The position numbers and the translations under genes are program-made. 60,977 nucleotides of DNA from Herminiimonas sp. (GTDB lineage: Bacteria > Pseudomonadota > Gammaproteobacteria > Burkholderiales > Burkholderiaceae_D), in the NCBI GenBank assembly GCA_027310305.1, contig DAIDBD010000101.1, positions 1 through 60,977 of the forward strand, in the 5' to 3' direction. The notes below the pieces were generated by a model. That model was not told where the DNA came from, searched no databases, and worked only from the letters and a program-made list of their open reading frames with translations. This document shows positions 17,882 to 24,664 of this stretch, one piece after another (positions within the stretch are counted from its first letter, which is position 1; every line of letters starts with the position of its first letter).

Positions 17882-17931
17882 GATTTTCTTTCCACTTTGA
17901 TTGATTGTCGCTGGTCCTGGCCGCTTCGTGG

Positions 17932-17947
17932 ATTACAAAATTGTAAT
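17932..17947. promoter_or_regulatory. Copper box (CopR/CusR operator)
   Basis: ATTACAA-AA-TTGTAAT has perfect 7-bp arms with a two-base spacer, the geometry of the CusR box (TGACAAnnTTGTCA). It lies between divergent copR and the first cusF-like gene, 51 and 100 bases from their starts, so one dimer site could serve both directions. Confidence 0.8.
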
Positions 17948-18046
17948 GTGGCGGTTAGGTGGCTGTCACGCAACTCTGGTTAGAATGCTGCATGTGATCG
18001 CTACAACGGCGCGTCACATTGCTTATTCCATGAAAGGAATTACCAT

Positions 18047-18391
18047 ATGAAACTATCACAACTGTTATTGATTGGCGTCCTGATCACTGCGTTGCCCATG
18101 GCAAGCCAGGCGGCAGAGATTGCTGTTGCGCCTGCTGCAGAGGCGGCCGCTGCTACGCCAGCCGATGCCGTACTAACCAATGGCATTATCAAGCGGATCG
18201 ATGCCGAACAAGGCAAGCTCACCATCAGTCATGAAGCATTGCAAAATCTGGGTATGCCGGCAATGACCATGATATTTCGCGTCGCCGATCCTGCGATGAT
18301 TACCAAAGTCAAAACGGGCGATCCGGTCAAATTCCGTGCTGAAAAGGCCAATGGCGCACTGACGGTTGTACGGATCGAGCCGGCGGTGTAG
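18047..18391 (+). CDS. CusF-like periplasmic copper-binding protein
   Basis: This 114-residue protein has a signal peptide (about 1-22) and an Ala-rich spacer before a CusF/EcfB beta-barrel domain (TNGIIKRIDAEQGKLTISHE, then NLGMPAMTMIFRV). The copper ligands His and two Met of the CusF site are present, but the Trp that caps Cu(I) in E. coli CusF is replaced by Met (LGMPAMTM). It probably carries Cu(I) to an efflux system or oxidase in the periplasm. It is the first gene of the plus-strand copper group and is preceded by the copper box and AAAGGAAT. Confidence 0.88.
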   Translation: MKLSQLLLIGVLITALPMASQAAEIAVAPAAEAAAATPADAVLTNGIIKRIDAEQGKLTISHEALQNLGMPAMTMIFRVADPAMITKVKTGDPVKFRAEKANGALTVVRIEPAV

Positions 18392-18492
18392 CCGAACGGC
18401 TGTGCAATAAACCGGCGGCATAAAAAACCGGTCGTTGCACGCGGTTCATCTCCCGCAGTTTTTGCTTTTTTCATTCGCCACTCGGAGACCAC

Positions 18493-19065
18493 ATGCTTTC
18501 TTACCGATATTTACCACATGCGTTGTTCGCCGCCATTGTTCTGGTTCCGCTGGCTGTTGCGGCACAAACGGCCGAGCGCGATCCCTCCAATGCGCAGGCA
18601 GCGGCGTCAAGTGCGGCCTATCAGTCGGCATTTACGGATTACAAAAACGATCAGGATACACAAATGGTGCCATGGCGAACCGCCAACGACGAGGTTGGCC
18701 AGACGGGCGGCATGGCTGGCCACAATATGGGTGACATGAAGGGAATGAGCGGCCAGGGCAAAATGGGGAACATGCCCGGACACGACATGAGCAACATGAA
18801 AGGCGCGGATAACGCGGAAAAGATGAAGTCCATGCCAAGCCACGACATGAAGGGCATGAAGGGCATGAAGGGCATGAAGGGCATGGATGGCATGACGGGC
18901 ATGAAAGGCAAGGAAACTGCGACCGGCATGTCTGGGCACGATATGGGCAACATGCAAGAAAAAAGCGCGCCGCGTCCGGCGACAAAGCCGGCGCCTTCCA
19001 GTGGCAAACCGGCCGAGCGCGCATCACAGACAATGCCAGGCCATAACGGCATGCAAAAACAATAA
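18493..19065 (+). CDS. Met/His-rich exported copper-binding protein
   Basis: This protein has 190 residues with a signal peptide (about 1-25, ending VAAQ). After a short helical part (about 26-70) the chain is low-complexity, dominated by Met, Gly, Lys, Asp and His: repeated GHDM/GHNM and tandem GMK units (about 119-138). Such Met/His arrays bind Cu(I) and Ag(I) at the low affinity suited to a periplasmic sponge. No fold is expected in the repeat part. It lies 101 bases after the cusF-like gene and nine bases before the TolC-family gene. The middle array is built from 9-bp tandem repeats, so its length probably varies between strains. Confidence 0.7.
   Translation: MLSYRYLPHALFAAIVLVPLAVAAQTAERDPSNAQAAASSAAYQSAFTDYKNDQDTQMVPWRTANDEVGQTGGMAGHNMGDMKGMSGQGKMGNMPGHDMSNMKGADNAEKMKSMPSHDMKGMKGMKGMKGMDGMTGMKGKETATGMSGHDMGNMQEKSAPRPATKPAPSSGKPAERASQTMPGHNGMQKQ
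18847..18909 (+). repeat. 9-bp tandem repeats inside the Met-rich gene
   Basis: ATGAAGGGC occurs four times without change (18847-18882), followed by three variant units (ATGGATGGC, ATGACGGGC, ATGAAAGGC). The repeats keep frame and encode MKG/MDG/MTG units, so slippage would change the number of methionines without breaking the gene. Confidence 0.9.
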
Positions 19066-19074
19066 GGAGCGACG

Positions 19075-20493
19075 ATGCAAACATTTTCCTTACCGGTACG
19101 CCCCCTTGCGCTGGCCATCTCGGTGCTGTTCCTGGGCGGCTGCGCGTCGTTTTCAGCGGACGGCGGCTTCTCGTCGGTACAGTCGTTGACGAAGGAGCGT
19201 ATCGGCAAAGACGTGACGCAGGTAAAATCCGATGCCGATGCGGCGACCGTCGACAAGACGATCCGGCCGCTGCTGGCAAAACCGCTCACGGCGGACGATG
19301 CGGTCACGATCGCGCTGCTCAACAACCGCGGCTTGCAAGCCGACTATGCCGAACTCGGGATCGCCGAGGCGAATCTGGTGCAGGCGGGACGCCTGTCCAA
19401 TCCGATCTTTTCGTTCGGACGCTTGACGCGCGGCGACCAGATCCAGATCGATCGCGGACTGATGCTGCCGGTGATGAGCCTGCTGACGATGCCGATCGCG
19501 ACCAGAATCGAACGGCGCTTCTTCGAACAGGCGCAGTTGCGCGCCGCCGGCGATGCGCTGCGTGTGGCAGACGAGACGCGGCGCGCGTATTTCTCCGCCG
19601 TCGCGGCGCAAGAGACGGTCAAGTACATGGAACAGGTCAAGCTGTCGGCCGAAGCAGGCGCCGAACTGGCCCGCAAAATGGCGCAGGTCGGCAACTGGAG
19701 CAAGCTGGAGCAGATCCGCGAGCAGTCGTTCTATGCCGATGTCGTCACGCAGCTTGCGCGTGCGATGCAGACGCAGGTGGCGGAACGGGAAAAACTGACG
19801 CGGTTGATGGGGTTATGGGGTGCCCGAACCGCGTTCCAGCTTCCCGATCGCCTGCCCGATCTGCCGAAAGCGGCGCGCGAGATGACCGATATCGAAGCGC
19901 AGGCAATGCAGAACCGGCTCGACATCATGATGGCCCGGCGCGAGCTGGCGGGGCTGGCCGATTCGCTCGGACTTACTCGAGCCACGCGCTTCGTCAATAT
20001 CCTCGACGCCGGTTATTTGCGCAACTCCTACAACCAGAGTCCCGCGCGCGAGAACGGCTATTTGATCGCGCTGCAGATCCCGTTGTTCGACTGGGGCGGC
20101 GCCCGCGTGGCCAGGTCCGAAGCGATCTACATGCAGGCGGTCAACCGCGCGGCGGAGATCGCGGTCAACGCGCGCTCCGAAGTGCGCGAAGCGTATTCCG
20201 GCTATCGCAGCGCGTATGACATTGCCAGACATTATCGCGACGAAGTGGTGCCGCTCAAGAAGCGCATCTCCGACGAACAGATGTTGCGCTACAACGGCAT
20301 GCTGGTCAGCGTCTTCACGCTGCTGGCCGATGCGCGTTCGCAGGTACTGAGCGTGAACGCATCGATCGAGGCGTCGCGCGATTACTGGATGGCCGAGTCG
20401 GCGTTGCAGATGGCGCAAACCGGGCGTTCCGTGCCAGGCGCAATGAACAGCGGCAACACAGGCAGAGCCGCATTCGACCTGGCTGTCCAATAA
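19075..20493 (+). CDS. TolC-family outer-membrane lipoprotein in the copper operon
   Basis: This protein has 472 residues with a lipoprotein signal (lipobox LGGC, Cys near 23). The two helical OEP repeats are visible (DDAVTIALLNNRGLQADYAE, LGIAEANLVQAGRLSNPIFS and a second half with LQIPLFDWGGARVARSEAIY). It resembles the outer-membrane channels that sit beside copper oxidases rather than CzcC. No RND pump gene accompanies it here, so its partner must be elsewhere, or it may secrete in another way. The ATG at 19075 has AAGGAG five bases upstream; the oxidase gene begins 23 bases after it ends. Confidence 0.85.
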   Translation: MQTFSLPVRPLALAISVLFLGGCASFSADGGFSSVQSLTKERIGKDVTQVKSDADAATVDKTIRPLLAKPLTADDAVTIALLNNRGLQADYAELGIAEANLVQAGRLSNPIFSFGRLTRGDQIQIDRGLMLPVMSLLTMPIATRIERRFFEQAQLRAAGDALRVADETRRAYFSAVAAQETVKYMEQVKLSAEAGAELARKMAQVGNWSKLEQIREQSFYADVVTQLARAMQTQVAEREKLTRLMGLWGARTAFQLPDRLPDLPKAAREMTDIEAQAMQNRLDIMMARRELAGLADSLGLTRATRFVNILDAGYLRNSYNQSPARENGYLIALQIPLFDWGGARVARSEAIYMQAVNRAAEIAVNARSEVREAYSGYRSAYDIARHYRDEVVPLKKRISDEQMLRYNGMLVSVFTLLADARSQVLSVNASIEASRDYWMAESALQMAQTGRSVPGAMNSGNTGRAAFDLAVQ

Positions 20494-20516
20494 TTAACCG
20501 TAAAAGGATATTCAAC

Positions 20517-21914
20517 ATGGTTTCACGCAGAGATTTTTTTTACGGTGCAGGCGCGGGCGCTGTCGCCCTCGGCGCCGGATTGGTCACGCGGGCCGGCGCG
20601 GCATCGCTGCCGGAAGCGCCGATGATGGACAAGGCGGCAACCCAGCCGCCGCTGGCGCCGCCCAACGGCCGTCCCTATAACCCGGTCGTCACGCTCAACG
20701 GCTGGACGCTGCCGTGGCGCATGAAGAACGGCGTCAAGGAATTCCATCTGGTCGCGGAGCCGGTGGTGCGCGAAATGGCGCCGGGCATGAAAGCGAATCT
20801 GTGGGGTTACAACGGACAGTCGCCGGGACCGACCATCGAAGTGGTGGAAGGCGACCGCGTGCGGCTGTTCGTCACCAACAAGCTGCCCGAACATACCAGC
20901 ATCCACTGGCACGGCCAGCGGCTGCCGAACGGCATGGACGGCGTGGCCGGCCTGAACCAGCCGGCCATACAGCCCGGCAAAACCTTCGTCTATGAATTCA
21001 TTGCCAAGCGCCCCGGCACGTTCATGTATCACCCGCATGCGGATGAAATGACGCAGATGGCGATGGGCATGATGGGTTTCTGGGTCACGCATCCGAAAGA
21101 CCCTAGCCTGCATCGCGTCGATCGCGATTTCTGCTTCCTGCTCAATGCCTACGACATCGATCCCGGCAGCTTCACGCCGAACACGTCCACGATGCTCAAC
21201 TTCAACCTGTGGACCTTCAACAGCCGGGTGTTTCCCGGCATCGATTCGATCGTCTGCGGACTGAACGACCGCGTGCGCATCCGGATCGGCAACCTGACGA
21301 TGACGAACCATCCGATTCATTTGCACGGGCATGAGTTTGTCGTCGCCGGCACCGACGGCGGCTGGACGCCGCCCGGTTCGCGCTGGCCGGAAGTCACCGC
21401 CGATATCGCGATCGGACAGATGCGCGCGATCGAATTCGACGCGACCGATCTGGGGGACTGGGCCTTTCACTGCCACAAATCGCACCATACGATGAATGCG
21501 ATGGGCCATGGCTTGCCGACCATGATCGGCGTCGATCAGCGCGGCGTGCTAGGCAAAATCAACAAGCTGGTCCCCGATTACATGGTGATGGGCGCCAACG
21601 GCGGATCAATGGGCGAAATGGAAATGCCGCTGCCGGACAACACGCTGCCGATGATGACCGGCCAAGGTCCGTTCGGCGGAGTCGAGATGGGCGGCATGTT
21701 TACAACGGTCAAGATACGCAAGGGGCTGGCCCGCAACGATTACAAGGATCCGGGCTGGTACAAGCATCCGGCCGGCACGGTTGCCTACGAATGGAAAGGC
21801 GGCGACAGCGCGATGCCGGACGCGACGCCCGCACCGGATGCAAAATCATCCGCCGCAAAACCGGGCGAGACGGTGTTAAAGGTCAGAAAGGGGAACGGAC
21901 ACGGCGGACATTAA
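20517..21914 (+). CDS. Tat-exported multicopper oxidase (copper oxidase)
   Basis: This periplasmic oxidase of 465 residues probably converts Cu(I) to less toxic Cu(II). The N-terminus carries a twin-arginine signal (SRRDFFYGAG, then a hydrophobic run to about residue 30). The copper ligands are IHWHGQRLPNGMDG (about 129), MYHPHADE (about 171), NHPIHLHGHEF (about 265) and WAFHCHKSHHTMNAM (about 318). After the last copper motif a C-terminal extension of about 140 residues is rich in Gly, Met and Ala (GANGGSMGEMEMPLP). Relatives occur in copper clusters together with TolC-like and cupredoxin genes, as here. It is cotranscribed with the TolC-like gene. Confidence 0.92.
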   Translation: MVSRRDFFYGAGAGAVALGAGLVTRAGAASLPEAPMMDKAATQPPLAPPNGRPYNPVVTLNGWTLPWRMKNGVKEFHLVAEPVVREMAPGMKANLWGYNGQSPGPTIEVVEGDRVRLFVTNKLPEHTSIHWHGQRLPNGMDGVAGLNQPAIQPGKTFVYEFIAKRPGTFMYHPHADEMTQMAMGMMGFWVTHPKDPSLHRVDRDFCFLLNAYDIDPGSFTPNTSTMLNFNLWTFNSRVFPGIDSIVCGLNDRVRIRIGNLTMTNHPIHLHGHEFVVAGTDGGWTPPGSRWPEVTADIAIGQMRAIEFDATDLGDWAFHCHKSHHTMNAMGHGLPTMIGVDQRGVLGKINKLVPDYMVMGANGGSMGEMEMPLPDNTLPMMTGQGPFGGVEMGGMFTTVKIRKGLARNDYKDPGWYKHPAGTVAYEWKGGDSAMPDATPAPDAKSSAAKPGETVLKVRKGNGHGGH

Positions 21915-21995
21915 TGCAATTCAGTGAAATCCGGTAATCGCTTCATGCAAAAATTTGCTTCACTTCCATCTGTTTTTAAACGAAAAGGAATCATC

Positions 21996-22487
21996 ATGAA
22001 ATCAATTTTAATCGCCTCCGTATTATCTCTTGCCACCCTGTCGCTGAGTTCGGTTGCATATGCCGATGCAGGACACGGCCATGGCGCCTCCAAGGAAAAA
22101 CAGCAAGACCATGCATCGGTGGCCGGCAAGCCCGGCGATGCTGCCAAGGTGTCGCGTACTGTGGAAGTCGACATGAACGATACGATGCGCTTCACGCCGG
22201 CAAACATTGCAGTCAAGAAGGGCGAAACCATCAAGTTCGTCGTGAAGAATTCCGGCAAGATCACGCATGAAATGGTGCTCGGTTCGATGAAAGAGCTGCA
22301 GGAGCATGCGGCGATGATGAAGAAAATGCCGGGAATGGTGCACGCCGACGACAACATGGTCGTGGTCGAGCCGGGCAAAACCGGTGAAATAATCTGGCAA
22401 TTCACCAACGCAGGAAAATTCGATTTCGCCTGCCTGCAGCCGGGCCACTTCGAGGCAGGCATGAAGGGCAACGTGGCGGTGAAATAA
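21996..22487 (+). CDS. Cupredoxin-domain copper protein
   Basis: This 163-residue periplasmic protein has a signal peptide (about 1-24), a His-rich start to the mature chain (AGHGHGASKEK) and a plastocyanin-like domain (MRFTPANIAVKKGETIKFVV). The type 1 copper ligands fit: His in KITHEMVLG, then Cys in FACLQPGHFEAGM with His and Met after it. The ATG at 21996 follows AAAAGGAA; an in-frame upstream start would spoil the signal. It lies 81 bases after the oxidase gene and could accept or donate electrons for it, or hand it copper. A terminator hairpin follows. Confidence 0.88.
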   Translation: MKSILIASVLSLATLSLSSVAYADAGHGHGASKEKQQDHASVAGKPGDAAKVSRTVEVDMNDTMRFTPANIAVKKGETIKFVVKNSGKITHEMVLGSMKELQEHAAMMKKMPGMVHADDNMVVVEPGKTGEIIWQFTNAGKFDFACLQPGHFEAGMKGNVAVK

Positions 22488-22502
22488 CCGCGTCCGTCTC
22501 CT

Positions 22503-22554
22503 GATGCGGTTCCCTGCCATGCATGGATCGGAACCGCATCGGGTTTGTTTTTTG
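22503..22554 (+). terminator. Rho-independent terminator between cupredoxin and second cusF genes
   Basis: GATGCGGTTCC and GGAACCGCATC form an 11-bp perfect stem with a 16-base loop, followed by GGGTTTGTTTTTT. It ends the copper transcript, or lowers expression of the cusF-like gene 25 bases downstream. Confidence 0.8.
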
Positions 22555-22578
22555 TTGAACCATTTTGAAAGGCCTCGT

Positions 22579-22944
22579 ATGAAACGTACTTCCGCTTTAT
22601 TGGCGGCATTCGCGCTCGCCGCCGCCATTCCGTTCGGCGCGCTCGCCGCAAGCCACACGAACCAGGCCGGCGCGATGGGAGACATGAAGATGAACGGAGA
22701 CATGAAATCTTCCGACGCCGCGGCATTGTCCAGCGGCGAAGTGAAAAAGGTCGACAAGGATGCCGGCAAGATCACGATCAAGCACGGGCCGCTGGCCAAC
22801 CTCGACATGCCCGGCATGACCATGGTATTCCGCGTCAAGGATCCGGCGATGCTGGAACAGGTCAAATCCGGCGACAAGATCAAGTTTGTCGCCGACAAGG
22901 TGAATGGTGCGCTGACGGTAACGACGCTCCAGGCGGACAAGTAG
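22579..22944 (+). CDS. CusF-like periplasmic copper-binding protein, second copy
   Basis: This 121-residue protein has a signal peptide (about 1-23, ending LAA) and a Met-rich stretch (MGDMKMNGDMK) before a CusF domain (SSGEVKKVDKDAGKITIKHG, then LDMPGMTMVFRV). The domain has the copper ligands His, Met and Met but again Met in place of the capping Trp. It is a paralogue of the 18047 gene; the shared pattern of the domain is clear but the N-terminal parts differ. Its ATG has AAAGG ten bases upstream. It follows a terminator-like hairpin and is convergent with the LysR gene. Confidence 0.88.
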   Translation: MKRTSALLAAFALAAAIPFGALAASHTNQAGAMGDMKMNGDMKSSDAAALSSGEVKKVDKDAGKITIKHGPLANLDMPGMTMVFRVKDPAMLEQVKSGDKIKFVADKVNGALTVTTLQADK

Positions 22945-22966
22945 TACAGGCGCTGCGTGCGCCTTG

Positions 22967-23920
22967 TCAGCGGCGCGGTTCGCCCGGCGCAAACGCCGGA
23001 TCGCCGAGCATTCCCGTCAGGTGCTCGCGCAGCCATTTAAGCGCCGGGTTGCGCGCATCGCGTTCATGCCACAGCATGTCGATGTGAATGTCCGGCAATG
23101 AAAACGGCAAATCCTTGGCGATCAGCGCGCCGGTCATGCCGGTCGATGCAATCAGATGGCGCGGTATGACGGTGATCAGGTTGGAATTGGCAACCACCCG
23201 GCCGCCGGTAAAAAACTGGTTCACCGTCAGCAGGATCCGGCGTTCGCGGCCTAGCTGCGTCAATGCTTCGTCCACCAGACCGCGCGCCCGGCCCGAAAAA
23301 CTCACCAGCAGATGATTCGCCTTGCAATAGGCATCGAGCGTCAGTTCGCCTTTCGCCAGCGGATGATCCTTGCGCATCACGCACACATATTTTCCCGAAT
23401 ACAACTGCTCATGCCGGATCGGCGTGTCCGGTCCGCCCGACAATTGCGCGATGACGCCGGGAAAGAATCCGATCGCCAGATCGATATCGCCGCGCAGCAG
23501 CATCGGCCGCGGCTCGCGTGTCGTCAGCGGCACCATGCGGACGTTGACGCCGGGCGCTTCGTTCTCGATCGAACGCACCAGCCGCGGCAGCCACAGCGCC
23601 GCCGTCGCATCCGCCATCGCCATGCGGAACGTGGCATGCGCCTTGGCGACATCGAAGCTGTTCGGCGCCACCGCTTCTTCCAGTTCCAGCAGCGCCCGCC
23701 GCACCGACGGCCACAGCGTTTCCGCGCGCGGCGTCGGCTTCACGCCGTGAGCGGTGCGGATCAGCAACTCGTCGCCGAGCGCGTCGCGCAAGCGCTTCAG
23801 CGCATTCGACACCGCCGGCTGCGTCATCGCAAGACGGCTGGCCGCCCGCGTCAGGTTCTGTTCGGTCATCACCGCATCGAAGACGCGCAACAGGTTCAAA
23901 TCAAGCGTAAGGAAACTCAT
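22967..23920 (-). CDS. LysR-family transcriptional regulator
   Basis: This regulator has 317 residues. The N-terminal helix-turn-helix (about 20-60: NLTRAASRLAMTQPAVSNAL) is typical of LysR proteins and is followed by the linker helix and a periplasmic-binding-like effector domain. The domain resembles the NodD/NahR/LinR subgroup (FRMAMADATAALWLPRLV). It lies convergent with the copper genes and divergent from the 24081 small gene, so it may control the latter; no inducer can be inferred. Not obviously linked to metals. Confidence 0.9.
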   Translation of the reverse strand: MSFLTLDLNLLRVFDAVMTEQNLTRAASRLAMTQPAVSNALKRLRDALGDELLIRTAHGVKPTPRAETLWPSVRRALLELEEAVAPNSFDVAKAHATFRMAMADATAALWLPRLVRSIENEAPGVNVRMVPLTTREPRPMLLRGDIDLAIGFFPGVIAQLSGGPDTPIRHEQLYSGKYVCVMRKDHPLAKGELTLDAYCKANHLLVSFSGRARGLVDEALTQLGRERRILLTVNQFFTGGRVVANSNLITVIPRHLIASTGMTGALIAKDLPFSLPDIHIDMLWHERDARNPALKWLREHLTGMLGDPAFAPGEPRR

Positions 23921-24080
23921 CGTTCAAACATCCGCAAAAAGGAAAAACAAAAACGCAATGGTATTCACATATCGTATAGACGGTATCTGAAATTGAAATT
24001 GGATTTATATCTGTGTGCTCTCTATACTTCATCGTAACAAAAGAGATCTGATTCAGTATTGATGTGTTGATTAGGAGTAC

Positions 24081-24389
24081 ATGATGTCCATTCTAGCTAT
24101 TGCTTTCCCTGCCGAAGCCGCCATCCCGGTCGCACAGGCTTTTGCCGGCGCCGCCCGCCCATTGATCGGCCTGGGTATTTTCGCCACGCTGCTGATGCTG
24201 TTCAAGCCGTTGATCGCCGGCATGCTGCGTGCCGCATTATTGCTTATTACACCACGCAAATCGCTGCAAGAGCGCAAAGCCGGCAACAATATGCAGGGCG
24301 CGTTGATGCTCAACCGCATGGCGCGCGAACTCGACTCGTCGCAACCGAGCCTGGCTGCCGAATTGCGCATGCTGGCTGCACGCGATTAA
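24081..24389 (+). CDS. Small hypothetical membrane-associated protein
   Basis: This 102-residue protein has an N-terminal secretion-like hydrophobic stretch (about 1-14) and a longer membrane segment (about 27-57: ARPLIGLGIFATLLMLFKPL), then a hydrophilic helical tail (LMLNRMARELDSSQPSLAAE). AGGAG stands six bases before the ATG ATG start. I know no function; proteins of this size and layout are often annotated hypothetical in Burkholderiales. It is divergent from the LysR gene. Confidence 0.65.
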   Translation: MMSILAIAFPAEAAIPVAQAFAGAARPLIGLGIFATLLMLFKPLIAGMLRAALLLITPRKSLQERKAGNNMQGALMLNRMARELDSSQPSLAAELRMLAARD

Positions 24390-24529
24390 CCGGATCGGCC
24401 CGCGCGGATCGACCGCAACAGTGTAAAGATTTCAAGGTCCGGCGCGACTGACCGGTAATTCGCACCAATACGCCAGCGCCGGCGCTTCTTCGTACAGAGT
24501 CTCCTCCTCCCTCCCAAGGAAGGATTTAT

Positions 24530-24563
24530 GCCCCGCAGGCTTCGGCTTCGCGGGGCTTTTTTT
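24530..24563 (+). terminator. Rho-independent terminator
   Basis: GCCCCGC and GCGGGGC (24530-24536, 24550-24556) pair around a loop containing a smaller GGCTTCGGCTT stem and are followed by seven T. It lies 140 bases downstream of the small membrane protein gene and about 100 bases before the penicillin-binding protein start. Confidence 0.85.
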
Positions 24564-24664
24564 ATGCAGCGACGTTGCGGCATATTCATGTTGCCGCAAA
24601 CCGGCAAAACCAAACCGCATCGGCCCTGTCCAACTTGCCAACTAAAACCAAAAAGGCATCGATC

